In this document: piece after piece, positions 53,993-63,441 of the stretch
How the letters are laid out: every line of letters begins with the position of its first letter
Position numbering within the stretch: the first letter of the stretch is position 1
Assembly: GCF_009755355.1 (NCBI RefSeq)
Contig: NZ_WQLB01000014.1
Coordinates: 1-64,000, forward strand
DNA from: Deinococcus arboris
GTDB taxonomy: Bacteria; Deinococcota; Deinococci; Deinococcales; Deinococcaceae
Reading direction: 5' to 3'
Length of the DNA: 64,000 nt
Notes under the pieces: model-generated
Told to the model about the DNA's origin: nothing
Seen by the model: only the letters and a program-made list of their open reading frames with translations
Databases searched by the model: none
Made by a program: the position numbers and the translations under genes

Positions 53993-54447
53993 CGCCCGGC
54001 AATCCTGCTGTCCTGAGCGGCACCTGGTTTGTCGTGCAGACCAGCCTGCCGCTGTGGCGCACGCGGCAAAACCCCAGCGTGACTTACGCGCCGCTGCCAG
54101 ACGGGCGCGTGGTGGACACGGTGCGCTTTACGCAGCGCGGGCGGCCGGGCCTGATTGTCGGCCTGGACCGGCCGCTGCCGGGGGGCGGCTGGGAATGGCG
54201 CGGGATCAGTCTGCTCACCCGGTTCACGCCTAGCCGGTGGCAGGTGGCCCACGCGGCGGATAGCTGGGCCATTACCGTGTTTGCGCGCACCCCCTTCACG
54301 CCAGCCGGGCTGGATGTGTACGCCCGCACGCCGAGCCTAACGGCGGCGCAACAGACCGAGGTGGAGGCCGTCCTGACCACCTTGCCCATAGCCCAGCCGT
54401 ACCTCCGCGACCTGTTCTTCCCTGTTCACGACGAACAAAAAAGCTGA
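53989..54447 (+). CDS. Lipocalin-like protein
   Basis: A roughly 152-residue protein. The start GTWFVVQTSLPLW, followed by regular beta strands (VVDTVRFTQRG, RFTPSRWQVAHAADSWAITVF) and a closing helix, resembles lipocalins and fatty-acid-binding-type barrels, including the GxW motif. There is no signal peptide, so it would be cytosolic. The GTG start overlaps the kinase stop (GTGA), so both are cotranslated. A ligand cannot be predicted. A GTG at 53980 is another possible start. Confidence 0.6.
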   Translation: MTPGNPAVLSGTWFVVQTSLPLWRTRQNPSVTYAPLPDGRVVDTVRFTQRGRPGLIVGLDRPLPGGGWEWRGISLLTRFTPSRWQVAHAADSWAITVFARTPFTPAGLDVYARTPSLTAAQQTEVEAVLTTLPIAQPYLRDLFFPVHDEQKS

Positions 54448-54471
54448 GCAGGGAGGAGCCCCCTGCCCAGC
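54437..54471 (-). terminator. Intrinsic terminator of the ADC-FAD fusion gene
   Basis: On the minus strand GCTGGGCAGG pairs with CCTGCTCAGC (one G-T pair), followed directly by TTTTTT. It lies 15 bases after the fusion gene stop and inside the end of the convergent lipocalin-like gene. Confidence 0.78.
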
Positions 54472-54485
54472 GGCCTCCCTCTGCC

Positions 54486-57400
54486 CTATTCGTCGCGCTC
54501 GCCCGGAATAGGCGCCTTCACGCCCGTAACGGCCTGGGCGGCCTGCATCCCGGCCATCACCGCCGCCTCCACACAGCCCGCGTTCAGCCCTGTTTTCAGC
54601 CAGTCGCCCGTCAGGATGAGGTTGCGGTAGCCCGATTCATCGGCCCTGAGGCGGTGCCTCGTGCTGCCCACCACGCTCATGACATAGCGCTCAGAGGGAT
54701 CTACGTTCGCACGCCAGTACTGGGCGTCAAATCGCGCCTCGCCCTGCGCCGCGTCGGGGGCACTCAGGAGGGCCCAGTTGAACTCGCCTGCCGGGCCAAC
54801 TGCGGGGAGCAGGGCCGTCAGCTGCTGGGTCACCTGATGCAGCGCCCCGGCTTTGGCCTGGTCCGCGCAGCGGCCTGGGAAAGCGGTCTCGCTGCTGGGC
54901 GGCAGACCCTCATCGGGAAAGACCGAGCAGAAATACGACACGTTGCGCGGCGCGCCTGGGGTGTCTGGCCAGTCTTCACGCCGCAGCAGTTGGTCCATCG
55001 GTGCCCAGGTGTCGTACGGCTCGGTAAAGCCGCTGAGCACCGGCTCCTGCCCATCAGGCTGCGCGGTCCAGCCTAGCTCTGCCAGGTCGTCCCTGAACCA
55101 CAGCTGATAGGCCTGGGTCGGAATGCTTTTGACAAAGGTGGTCGTGTTCCTGAGCGCCTCGCTGCCCGCCACCAGGTCAGGCGCCACCAGCGGCACCGAG
55201 GCCACCGACAGGCCCAGAATGACCCGGTCAAAGTCCACGCCACGCCTTAGGGTCAGCTCGGGCAGCGGCTGGCCCGTCGCCTGGGCGTAGACCTGCGGCC
55301 AGTCGCTCCAGTGGCTTTCCAGGTTCGCGCCGCTCTGGCGCAGCAGCTCGGCTTCCTCAGGCAGCAGCTGGTCAAGGTTCGGCGTGCTGGGCCAGCAGGC
55401 CAGCCCCTTGACGTACACAAAGGGGTCGTAGTGGTCGGCCCCGCTGGTCGGCGTGGCCTGCTGGGTCAGGCGGATGGTGCCCACCTCGCCCCCGTCGGGC
55501 GTCAGTTCTTCAACCTTATGGAAGAACCGGAACTTCACCCCACGGGCTTTCAGGACCTGATAGGCCGGCGAGAAGATGGTGTCGCCCATCCCGGCCTGCA
55601 TCTTGTACATGATGCTGCCCTTGTAGGCCAGCCCGATTTTCATCATGGCGCGCAGCAGCGTGCCGGCTTCGGCGTTGGGGCGGTCGTAGTCGCCGCCGTC
55701 GTAGGCAAAGATGAGGTCGTAAAAGCCACGAATGACCGCGCTGTTCACGCTGTAGCGCTCGTTGGCCCCGTGCTTGAGCAGCCAGTCGCGCAGGTCAATG
55801 TCGTTGATCACGTCAAAGCCGCGCGTCAGCACCCCATCGCGCAGCAGGCCCAGCAGGGTGGTCACGCCCAGGTCCAGGCAGATATACAGGCGCCGCAGCT
55901 TGTCGTCGCGGTCCAGCAGGTCGCAGAGCATGTGGTTCAGCCACTCACGCAGGCCTTCCAGGGTGCGGGCCAGCAGCCCGCCGCCGTTCTCATCCTCGCG
56001 CAGGTGTGCGGGCAGGGCCGCGAGCCACTGACAGGCCCCTTCCAGCGTGTGCAGGGCGCTGGTCGCCAGATAGTCCACGTCCGCGCAGATGGTGCTCGCC
56101 AGGTGGCGCAGCCAGCCCGGATGCTCGCCGGTCTCGGTTTTGGGCACCGGCACCGGGGCAGGCAGGTGGGTGTGGCAGACCTCAGCCAGCCAGCCCTTGA
56201 CGTGGCCCAGCAGGGTCTCGGCGGCTTCCCACAGGGTCGGGTGGGCATCCCCGTCGCCGGGCGTGCTGGCCTTGTGCGGGAACATCAGCGGCCAGGGGCG
56301 CCAGGTGTCTCCGATATGTTCGCTCAGGACGATGTAGTCATGAGGCTTGAAGGCGTCCTGCCAGGTCGCCAGCGGCGCGGCGGCAGGCCGGTTCAGCTCG
56401 CCGTAGACCCCCTGAATCATGCGAAAGGCGTTCTCGTAGAAACCAAACCAGAGGTGCAGGCCGTGTTCCTCTATGCGCTGCCCAGCGGCGGCATTGCGTC
56501 CGCTGGCCCCCTTGCCCCCCAGCCGCCAGCCCATCTGGTACAGGGTGATGTCGTATTTCTCCTGCCAGTCGGGCTCCTGGGTCAGGTGGTACGCCGCGCT
56601 GATGGCGCCCACGCCGCCGCCCAGAATCACGATCTTTTCTGGGGGCGTGCGGGCCGGCGGAGTCACCTCCTGCGCCTCTGTCACCGTGAAGTCAAATTGC
56701 AGCTCGAAGGGCAGGTGGGCGTCCTGCGCGCCGGGCGCCCAGCCCAGCGTCTGCGCCAGCGGAAAACTGGCGACCTCGTGCAGCGTGCAGGTGGCGCGGC
56801 CCCCCACCAGGCGCCCCCCATGCACCTTCTCCACCACGGCGGGCGCCGCCACCACGGCCTGATACACAGCCCTGTCGCCGGCGCCATCTGGAAACTGCTT
56901 GAGAAACAGCTGGTCGGTGCGGGGGTTGGTCAGCAGCGAGAGCAGGTCTTCCCAGCCGGCCAGGTCCGGCACCAGAAAGTCGGGCAGATGACGCAGTTCG
57001 GCGTAGGCGCCCGTGACCAGTTCGGCCAACGACTCAACCGGATGCCCGCGCCCGTGGAGCAGCCCTGAATCTGAGGTCACGTCCAGCAGCGGGTGCCAAG
57101 CAATCTGCGTGTCCGGGGCAAATGGCTCGAAGCCCTTGACGCTCAGATGAAAGTCGCCGGCCTGACCGGCAGCGGGCATCTCGTATTGGCAGTCGTATTT
57201 GGGGTAGCCGTACAACTCGCGGCCGTTAATCAGGGCCATCGTGTCGTCCACCCAGATGTGCGCCGGATAGAAGTACAGGTGTTGCAAGCGGCCTCGCGCG
57301 TCCAGTTGCCCCACCGGAATCCAGGTGATGATGTCGGTCTCGGTAATCCAGCCCTTGGCCTCGTCGCTGGGGTACGTGGAATTGGCGTGGCCCACCCGCG

Positions 57401-57602
57401 TAAAGGTCAGCATGACGTAGGGCGACAGCACCCGGAAGGTGGCGCAGCCCTGTGCAGCGCGGTTCAGGCCCGCGTCCACGGTGGCCTGAAGCCGCGTCAG
57501 GTCGCCCTTGACAAAAAAGCCGCGCATGTCGGCCTGTTTGAGGGCCAGCGGCGCGTGCATATTGACGGAACCAGGCAGGTAAATGTATTCGGGTCTGGAC
57601 AT
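54486..57602 (-). CDS. Acetoacetate decarboxylase-like/FAD amine oxidase fusion
   Basis: A 1038-residue protein joining two families. The first 290 residues resemble acetoacetate decarboxylase; the active-site lysine of that family appears in GRELYGYPKYD near residue 135. From about residue 322 a long flavoprotein of the amine oxidase/phytoene desaturase type follows: IVILGGGVGAISAAYHL binds FAD, YQMGWRLGGKGASGRN is the flavin-phosphate region, and NLILTGDWLKTGLNAGCVEAAVMAGMQAAQAV is the C-terminal FAD block. There is no signal peptide. The AAGGTG ribosome binding site is good. Product and substrate are unknown; it would be expected to process a ketone or beta-keto acid and an amine or polyene. 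Confidence 0.88.
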   Translation of the reverse strand: MSRPEYIYLPGSVNMHAPLALKQADMRGFFVKGDLTRLQATVDAGLNRAAQGCATFRVLSPYVMLTFTRVGHANSTYPSDEAKGWITETDIITWIPVGQLDARGRLQHLYFYPAHIWVDDTMALINGRELYGYPKYDCQYEMPAAGQAGDFHLSVKGFEPFAPDTQIAWHPLLDVTSDSGLLHGRGHPVESLAELVTGAYAELRHLPDFLVPDLAGWEDLLSLLTNPRTDQLFLKQFPDGAGDRAVYQAVVAAPAVVEKVHGGRLVGGRATCTLHEVASFPLAQTLGWAPGAQDAHLPFELQFDFTVTEAQEVTPPARTPPEKIVILGGGVGAISAAYHLTQEPDWQEKYDITLYQMGWRLGGKGASGRNAAAGQRIEEHGLHLWFGFYENAFRMIQGVYGELNRPAAAPLATWQDAFKPHDYIVLSEHIGDTWRPWPLMFPHKASTPGDGDAHPTLWEAAETLLGHVKGWLAEVCHTHLPAPVPVPKTETGEHPGWLRHLASTICADVDYLATSALHTLEGACQWLAALPAHLREDENGGGLLARTLEGLREWLNHMLCDLLDRDDKLRRLYICLDLGVTTLLGLLRDGVLTRGFDVINDIDLRDWLLKHGANERYSVNSAVIRGFYDLIFAYDGGDYDRPNAEAGTLLRAMMKIGLAYKGSIMYKMQAGMGDTIFSPAYQVLKARGVKFRFFHKVEELTPDGGEVGTIRLTQQATPTSGADHYDPFVYVKGLACWPSTPNLDQLLPEEAELLRQSGANLESHWSDWPQVYAQATGQPLPELTLRRGVDFDRVILGLSVASVPLVAPDLVAGSEALRNTTTFVKSIPTQAYQLWFRDDLAELGWTAQPDGQEPVLSGFTEPYDTWAPMDQLLRREDWPDTPGAPRNVSYFCSVFPDEGLPPSSETAFPGRCADQAKAGALHQVTQQLTALLPAVGPAGEFNWALLSAPDAAQGEARFDAQYWRANVDPSERYVMSVVGSTRHRLRADESGYRNLILTGDWLKTGLNAGCVEAAVMAGMQAAQAVTGVKAPIPGERDE

Positions 57603-57814
57603 CGTTCACCTTGAGTCGAAGAGGCGGAAAAGTGAAGGAGGCCTCCGGGGCCCCCAGCGGGTGGGTCTTGGCGGCCTGTCCAGGAAATTGGCCCCCTGCC
57701 CGGCGGCTGGGCCACGCGGCAGGACGCAGACGAGCGACACACAGCGGGCGGCAGACCACCGGCACAGCGCCCCGGCAGCAAGCAGGGCAGCCTGTCCGTC
57801 AGACTGTCCTCAAT

Positions 57815-57843
57815 GTGACCTGAGAGGCAGTTCTCTTTATACT
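57815..57843 (+). promoter_or_regulatory. Promoter of the 7TM-DISM GGDEF gene
   Basis: A GTGACC -35-like element and TATACT -10 (57838-57843) separated by 17 bases. The gene also has AAGGGAG at 57860-57866 before its ATG, so this is a leadered message, unlike most here. Confidence 0.6.
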
Positions 57844-57872
57844 GTGTTTATTCTTGAACAAGGGAGTGCGCG

Positions 57873-59534
57873 ATGAACCACCCTACCCTGAACCGTCTGG
57901 TCTGGCCGCTGGCCGCTCTGCTGCTGGCCCTGTGGGGCCTGCTGACCGGGGCAGGCGTTCACGCGCAGACCCCCGAGACTGGCTTGACGGAGACCGGCCT
58001 GACGGTGCGCTCTGGGCTTTACCACGCAGCTGACCAGGCCTTTCCGGCTTCCGGCCCCGAGGTCTCCGGCTGGGCCGCCACCCTGACGGCCACCCCGCGC
58101 GTCAGGTTCACTGGCGACGAGTCGTGGCTGGTCATGGAGCTGACCAACCGCAGCGCCAACGCCGACTGGGTGTTTAGTCCCCACGGCAGCCTGATCGAGC
58201 GGGTGGACGCCCGGCTGTACCGCGAGGGCCAGCCTCCACAACCCTTTCAGACCGGCTATCAGGCCGACCACGCCTATATGCTGCATTACGGCGTGGACAT
58301 TACAGTGCCGCCCGGCGAGCGCGCGTGGCTGGTGGCGCGGCTCAGCAGCCCTTTCTATGCCTCGCAGCCCGAGTTCTCGGTGCCCAGCCGGGCCGACTAC
58401 CGCCGCACGGTGTCGTTTGAAAACTTCCTGATTCTGATGGCGCTGGGCGCGCTGGTCACGCTGTCGTTTTACAACCTGTTTATCTACGCGGGCACGCACA
58501 ACCGCTCGTTTCTGTTCTACGCGGCCTACATGCTGACGTACTGCGCCGGCTGGGCCTTTACCTTTCACCTGCCGGCCGACGTGTTTGGGCTGCGCAACCT
58601 GCGGCTGCATTACCTGTGGTTTTTCCTGCTGCCAGTCCTGAACACGCTGTTTTACCTGCACTTTTTGCAGCTGGAGAGCCGGGTGCCGCTGCTGGCCCGC
58701 CTGAGCCGGTGGGTGGTCTGGCTGGCGCTGGCGCTGCTGCCCACCTCGTTTTTCCTGTTGGCCTACGCACATGTGCTGGCCACCGCCGTGATCTCTTTGT
58801 GGCTGGTGCTGGCGCTGGTGTCAGGGGTGGTCAGCTGGCGCCAGGGCTTTGCCCCCGCCCGATTTTTCGTGCTGGGCCTGCTGGCCCTGCTGATCCCGGC
58901 GGCCGTGATCCTGCCGGGCAACGTGGGCCTGTCCCCCGACGTGCCGTTTAACTCGGAACTGTTCACGCTGCTGGGCGGCACGCTGGACGGCCTGCTGCTG
59001 GCCTTTGCTCTGGCCGACATGATCCGGCTGCTCAGCCGTCAGAATCAGGCGTCCATTGTTCAGTTGCAGCGCGCCCTGCACCTGGCCCGCACCGACAACC
59101 TGACAGGCCTGCACAACCGCTACGCCTTCGAGCAGGTCTTTAATGCCGAAGACAGCGCGCGCCTGCTGATCGTGATGGACCTGGACGGCCTGAAAGGCGT
59201 CAACGACCAGCAGGGGCACACCAGTGGCGACGAACTGCTGCGCACCTTCTCGAAGCACCTCCGGGACCTGGAGCGTGAGGGGGTGACCGCCTACCGCCTG
59301 GGCGGCGATGAATTTGCCCTCCTGGCCCCCCTGGAAACCGAGGCCGAATTGACTGGGCGCCTGCAGGACATCGAGCGTGCCATGCAGACCAACCACCCGT
59401 CGTCGGGGGTCAGCTTCGGGGTGGCGCACACCAGCGCCGCGCCAAAAGTCAGCACCTTTGACGAGGCCGACCAGCGGATGTATCACCACAAACAGGCAAA
59501 AAAAAGAAACGTGCGCGCCTCCTTGCTGACGTAA
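57873..59534 (+). CDS. 7TM-DISM diguanylate cyclase
   Basis: A 553-residue membrane sensor. A signal peptide (1-30) is followed by an extracytoplasmic beta-rich 7TMR-DISM domain (about 35-175), then seven transmembrane helices (about 185-385), a short coiled linker and a GGDEF domain (about 400-545) with the RLGGDEF motif intact. The inhibition-site position reads REGV instead of RxxD. DISM domains usually bind carbohydrates or similar ligands outside the cell, so it would couple an external cue to cyclic di-GMP. It is divergent from the ADC-FAD fusion gene, with about 270 bp between them. Confidence 0.9.
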   Translation: MNHPTLNRLVWPLAALLLALWGLLTGAGVHAQTPETGLTETGLTVRSGLYHAADQAFPASGPEVSGWAATLTATPRVRFTGDESWLVMELTNRSANADWVFSPHGSLIERVDARLYREGQPPQPFQTGYQADHAYMLHYGVDITVPPGERAWLVARLSSPFYASQPEFSVPSRADYRRTVSFENFLILMALGALVTLSFYNLFIYAGTHNRSFLFYAAYMLTYCAGWAFTFHLPADVFGLRNLRLHYLWFFLLPVLNTLFYLHFLQLESRVPLLARLSRWVVWLALALLPTSFFLLAYAHVLATAVISLWLVLALVSGVVSWRQGFAPARFFVLGLLALLIPAAVILPGNVGLSPDVPFNSELFTLLGGTLDGLLLAFALADMIRLLSRQNQASIVQLQRALHLARTDNLTGLHNRYAFEQVFNAEDSARLLIVMDLDGLKGVNDQQGHTSGDELLRTFSKHLRDLEREGVTAYRLGGDEFALLAPLETEAELTGRLQDIERAMQTNHPSSGVSFGVAHTSAAPKVSTFDEADQRMYHHKQAKKRNVRASLLT

Positions 59535-59972
59535 TTCCTCCGAAAGACCTGAAGCTTTGCCTGGAGGACCGTGCGGAACAAGGCGTTCCTCTCGATATGA
59601 CGTGAGAGGCACACTGACCTCACCATGTGCATCAAAGCGCCGTGGGATGACGGTTCAGAGGAAAGCGAACAGGATGAGAGGTTCTGGCTGTACGTGGGCC
59701 AACCGGTGCTGTGCTGGTGTAGGAGCGCCGGAGACGAAATTCGTCTGAGCGGGGCGCGTCTTGTGACTACTGACAGCGATTTAGGGAAGCCTGCTCACCC
59801 CTTCCTGCCGCGCACAACCGCCGTTCACACCAGCGAGTTGCTCCGCCCTGCGCTTGTCGAAAGTCCCTGAAGACCGCTCTAGGCAGCCTGACCTAGAAAA
59901 GACTCCTCAAGAGAAGAGGCACAGCCGCGTTTCCTGGGCTGTGCCTCTCCTGTGCTGGGTTCTGGCCTGCGG
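59535..59972. other. Intergenic gap with terminator
   Basis: No gene is well supported; an 81-residue frame (59625-59870) has no recognisable features. A strong hairpin at 59915-59948 lies just beyond the antiporter gene. Confidence 0.45.
59915..59948 (-). terminator. Hairpin terminator of antiporter gene
   Basis: AGAGGCACAGCC pairs perfectly (12 bp) with GGCTGTGCCTCT over a 10-base loop, 25 bases after the antiporter stop. The T-tract on the minus strand is short (TCTCTT). Confidence 0.65.
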
Positions 59973-61643
59973 CTAGCTTCGGGCCGCCATCATCTCTACG
60001 GCCTGCACGCCGATAGCTTGCCCTAGTTCCTGCTCGGCAAATAGTACCTCGGTGGCGCCCAGTTCCTGAAGGGCCAGCTGGGTGTGCTCGTCGTGGGCAC
60101 GGGCAATCAGCGGAACGCCGGGGTTCACACGCCGGACATGCTCGGTCATCAGCTGGGCCTGAATGGCGTCTGGCACGGCAATCACCACCAGCGCGGCCTC
60201 GGGCAGCCCGGCCTGGCGCAGCACCTGGGTTCGGGCGGCGTCGCCCAGGATGACCTGATGGCCCTGGGTACGCAGGTCGTCGGCCAGAGCGTCATCCTGC
60301 TCCACCACCACAAAGGGTTGTCCTTGTGCGGTCAGGGCCTCGCCCACCAGCCGGCCCACGCGGCCGTAGCCCACCAGCACGGCGTGGTCGCGCAGTACCG
60401 TCGGGGTCTGCTCTGGGACAGCGGCGCTGGTCACGGCCTTCCCGCGCCCGCCCAGGGCACGCTGCAGCGGCTCAATCAGCCGGAACAGGAAGGGGTTCAG
60501 AGAAATCGAGATGATGGCCCCCGCCAGAATCAGGTTCTGGCCCTGGGCGCTCAGGAGGTTCAGGTCGCGGCCCAGGGTGGCCAGAATGAACGAGAACTCG
60601 CCGATCTGCGCCAGCGACACGCCCACCGCCAGCGCCGTGCCCACCGGGTAGCCGCGCCACAGCACCAGCACAAAGGTCAGCAGCGCCTTGCCCAGCATAA
60701 TCAGCAGGGCCGTGGCCAGTACCAGCAGCGGCGCGCTGAGCAGAATGGACGGGTCAAACAGCATGCCCACCGACACGAAGAACAGCACCGCAAAGGCGTC
60801 TTGAAATGGCAGCGCATCCTCGGCCGCCTGCTGGCTGAACTTGCTCTCGCTCACCACCACGCCGGCAAAGAAGGCCCCCAGCGCAAACGACACGTCAAAC
60901 AGGATGCCGGCCCCGTAGGCGATGCCCAGCGCTGTGCCCAGCACGGCCAGCGTAAACAGTTCGCGCGACCCCAGCCGGGCCACGCGGGCCAGCACCCAGG
61001 GAATGACGCGGCGGCCCCCCACCATCATCAGCGCCACGAACACCACGACCTTGCCCACGGTCAGGGCTAGGGTGGTCAGCAGCGTGCCCACATTCAGGCC
61101 ACCCTCGGTCTGACCCGTCAGCAGCGGCGCAAAGGCGGGCAGCAGCACCAGCGCCAGCACCATCACCAGGTCCTCGACAATCAGCCACCCCACCGCAATC
61201 TTGCCCTTCTCGGTGTTCAGGGTGCCGCGTTCCTCCAGGGCGCGCAGTAGCACCACCGTGCTGGCCACCGCCAGCGCCAGGCCGAAAATCAGGCCCTCCC
61301 CCACCGACCAGCCCCACAGCTGCGTCATGCCAATGCCCAGCAGCGTCACCGCCAGCATGCGCAGCAGCGCGCCTGGCACAGCGATGCGGCGCACCGCCAG
61401 CAGGTCCCCAAACGAGAAGTGCAGGCCCACCCCGAACATCAGCAGAATCACGCCAATCTCGGACAGCTGCGCGGCAATGCGCGAGTCGGCCACAAAGCCG
61501 GGGGTAAAGGGGCCAACGGCAACCCCCGCCAGCAGATAGCCCACCAGGGGGGGCAACCGCAGGCGGGTGGCCAGCAGACCGCCAAAAAACGCGAGGGTGA
61601 GGCCCACGGCCAGGGCGGCAATCAGTTCGGTGTGGTGAGGCAT
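59973..61643 (-). CDS. CPA2 monovalent cation/proton antiporter with TrkA-N domain
   Basis: A 556-residue transporter of the KefB/YbaL type. About twelve to thirteen helices (residues 5-390) hold the family motifs LMFGVGLHF, ASTVVLLRALEERG and SLAQIGEFSFILA; the C-terminal part (about 415-545) is an RCK/TrkA-N domain with VLVGYGRVGRLVGEAL, which binds NAD(H) or another nucleotide and gates transport. Electrogenic K+ or Na+ efflux against protons is likely; glutathione gating cannot be assumed because this organism likely uses bacillithiol. AAGGAG stands just before its ATG; it lies ten bases after a small RHH-like gene. Confidence 0.93.
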   Translation of the reverse strand: MPHHTELIAALAVGLTLAFFGGLLATRLRLPPLVGYLLAGVAVGPFTPGFVADSRIAAQLSEIGVILLMFGVGLHFSFGDLLAVRRIAVPGALLRMLAVTLLGIGMTQLWGWSVGEGLIFGLALAVASTVVLLRALEERGTLNTEKGKIAVGWLIVEDLVMVLALVLLPAFAPLLTGQTEGGLNVGTLLTTLALTVGKVVVFVALMMVGGRRVIPWVLARVARLGSRELFTLAVLGTALGIAYGAGILFDVSFALGAFFAGVVVSESKFSQQAAEDALPFQDAFAVLFFVSVGMLFDPSILLSAPLLVLATALLIMLGKALLTFVLVLWRGYPVGTALAVGVSLAQIGEFSFILATLGRDLNLLSAQGQNLILAGAIISISLNPFLFRLIEPLQRALGGRGKAVTSAAVPEQTPTVLRDHAVLVGYGRVGRLVGEALTAQGQPFVVVEQDDALADDLRTQGHQVILGDAARTQVLRQAGLPEAALVVIAVPDAIQAQLMTEHVRRVNPGVPLIARAHDEHTQLALQELGATEVLFAEQELGQAIGVQAVEMMAARS

Positions 61644-61652
61644 GTCGGCTCC

Positions 61653-61985
61653 TTAGGGGGTGGGGTCGGCAGCGGGGGGCGAGGTCTCGTGGGGAAACTC
61701 CTGTGCCAGAAACGCCTGAAAGGCGGCCTGGAACTCCTCGCCCTGGGTGGGCAGGCCAGCGGCCTGAACGGCGTCGCGGATGGCCGCTGAGAGCAGTTGC
61801 CCGGCGGCGCGGGTGCGGGTGGCGTCCATCAGCTCGGCCAGCTGAGTCAGCCAGAAAAAGTCGGCGGCTTGCAGGCGCAGCGTCACCTTGCCGTCGGGCA
61901 GGTCACCCTGGTGCCCACGCGCCGCCTGTTCTTCCAGCGCGTGACGAATCAGCGAATGAACTCGGGAGGGGGGTTTCAATGGCAT
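61653..61985 (-). CDS. Small RHH-like protein upstream of antiporter
   Basis: A roughly 110-residue protein; the start at ATG 61985 is chosen because the longer frame to 62039 has no promoter or ribosome site. Residues about 33-75 fit a ribbon-helix-helix: strand VTLRLQAAD, helix FFWLTQLAELM, turn, helix TRTRAAGQLLSAAIRDAVQAAG. That would make it a DNA-binding regulator of the antiporter next to it, though the call is weak and it may be a structural helper. It is followed by the antiporter gene after nine bases. Confidence 0.6.
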   Translation of the reverse strand: MPLKPPSRVHSLIRHALEEQAARGHQGDLPDGKVTLRLQAADFFWLTQLAELMDATRTRAAGQLLSAAIRDAVQAAGLPTQGEEFQAAFQAFLAQEFPHETSPPAADPTP

Positions 61986-62180
61986 AGGAACCACTGGCAG
62001 AGTACCACAAAAAGATGGCGAATTGCCAGCAATGATCAAAAGGCGCTCAGGCCAGCTGAAAAAGGCGTTGAGTGTCAGACCCTACGAGGGCCTGAACAGT
62101 GTCCAGAGGGCGCACGGGCCACGCTCGTCAGCCCTCGCCTGCGGTGGTCCAGGGTGCCCGCGTGGCAGAGTAGGGGCCAT

Positions 62181-63170
62181 ATGTTGCCTGAGCTAAGGGC
62201 CCTGGGCTGGGGGGCCGATTTTGAGAGTGACTACCAGGCGTTTTGCCAGACGCTCACGCCCGAGGCGCAGCCTCAGGTGCAGCCGGTGCGCGTTGTGGGC
62301 ACGGGCCGCCAGATCGTCCACGTGCGCGGCGCCCACGGCGACACCGAGGCCCGGCTGGCGGGCACCCTCCGCCAGGAACAGGTCGCCCCCGCCATTGGCG
62401 ACTGGGCCGTTCTGGAGGGCGCAGGCACAGGGCCTGGCCGCCTGCTCCAGGTGCTGCCCCGCCGCACCACCTTCTCACGCGCCCTGGGCGCCGACGAGGG
62501 CCGCCGGCCCCAGGCCGTGCGCCAGCAGGTTATCGCCGCCAACGTCGATGTCGTCCTGATTGTCACGGCCCCGGACGCCGACTTCGACCTGGACCGGCTG
62601 GAACGCTACGTTCAGGCCGTGCAGGCCAGCGGGGCGCGGCCCGTGCTGGTGCTCAACAAGGCCGATCTGCGCCCAGATGTGGGCTGGTATCTGAACGAGT
62701 TGCAAAGTCTTGGCGCTGAGCTGGAGGTACACGCCGTTTCAGCGGCGGATGGGCAGGACTTAGACGCACTTCAGGCCCTGCTGACCGAAGGTGTCACGCT
62801 GGCCCTGATCGGCTCGTCGGGTGTGGGCAAGTCCACCCTCACCAATGCCCTGCTGCGCCGCGAGGCCGCACAGACGGGGGCGGTGCGGGCCAGTGATAGC
62901 CAGGGCCGCCACACCACGACCACCCGCACGCTGTATCTGGTGCCGGGCGGTGGGCTGCTAATTGACAATCCGGGCCTACGCGACATCGCGGTGTGGGACG
63001 CGGCGGCCGCTGATTTTGACGATCTGGAGGACCTGGCCGCCCAGTGCCGGTTCCGCAAGTGCACCCATACCACTGAACCGGGCTGCGCTGTGCGGGCCGC
63101 CGTGCAGGCGGGGGAGGTCTCGGCGGCCCGCCTGGCGGCCTTTCAGACCCAGCAGCGAAAGCGCCGCTGA
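62181..63170 (+). CDS. rsgA: Small ribosomal subunit biogenesis GTPase RsgA
   Basis: Circularly permuted GTPase that checks and releases the 30S subunit late in assembly. The 329 residues comprise an N-terminal OB-fold (about 40-100), the GTPase with motifs in permuted order (G4 LNKADL, then G1 [14 protein letters not shown], then G3 DNPGLRD), and a C-terminal zinc finger [16 protein letters not shown]. The start at ATG 62181 is taken because the family begins here; the frame runs on to 61797 without family-like sequence. Confidence 0.93.
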   Translation: MLPELRALGWGADFESDYQAFCQTLTPEAQPQVQPVRVVGTGRQIVHVRGAHGDTEARLAGTLRQEQVAPAIGDWAVLEGAGTGPGRLLQVLPRRTTFSRALGADEGRRPQAVRQQVIAANVDVVLIVTAPDADFDLDRLERYVQAVQASGARPVLVLNKADLRPDVGWYLNELQSLGAELEVHAVSAADGQDLDALQALLTEGVTLALIGSSGVGKSTLTNALLRREAAQTGAVRASDSQGRHTTTTRTLYLVPGGGLLIDNPGLRDIAVWDAAAADFDDLEDLAAQCRFRKCTHTTEPGCAVRAAVQAGEVSAARLAAFQTQQRKRR

Positions 63171-63441
63171 CACGGGTGCAAGGGAGACGAGAGGGGGTGT
63201 GCAGGTCGGGCCATTCACTGTGATGACCGGTCAGAGGTGGTGGGCTCTGCGTCAGGCAGGAGCCCGCATGAGAAGGGCGACAGTGCTGGGCAGACGCGAC
63301 TCTTTTCAGCCTGTCACCATCGCTACGTCCAGGGCAACACTCCTCTGCTGTCAGTGCCTGACAATGCCCTTCTGGCCGTCTCGGCGCACGCCGCAGAGCC
63401 ACAGGCGTAAACCGGCCGCATCCCAGGGTACACTGCGGCCC
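63171..63441. other. Intergenic gap before Rrf2 gene
   Basis: No gene. The right end holds TACACT (63429-63434) seven bases before the Rrf2 ATG, a leaderless promoter. Confidence 0.45.

Noticed and set aside
59625..59870. 81-residue frame between the GGDEF gene and the antiporter
   Set aside because: Has an ATG but no ribosome site, no family features and unusual composition.
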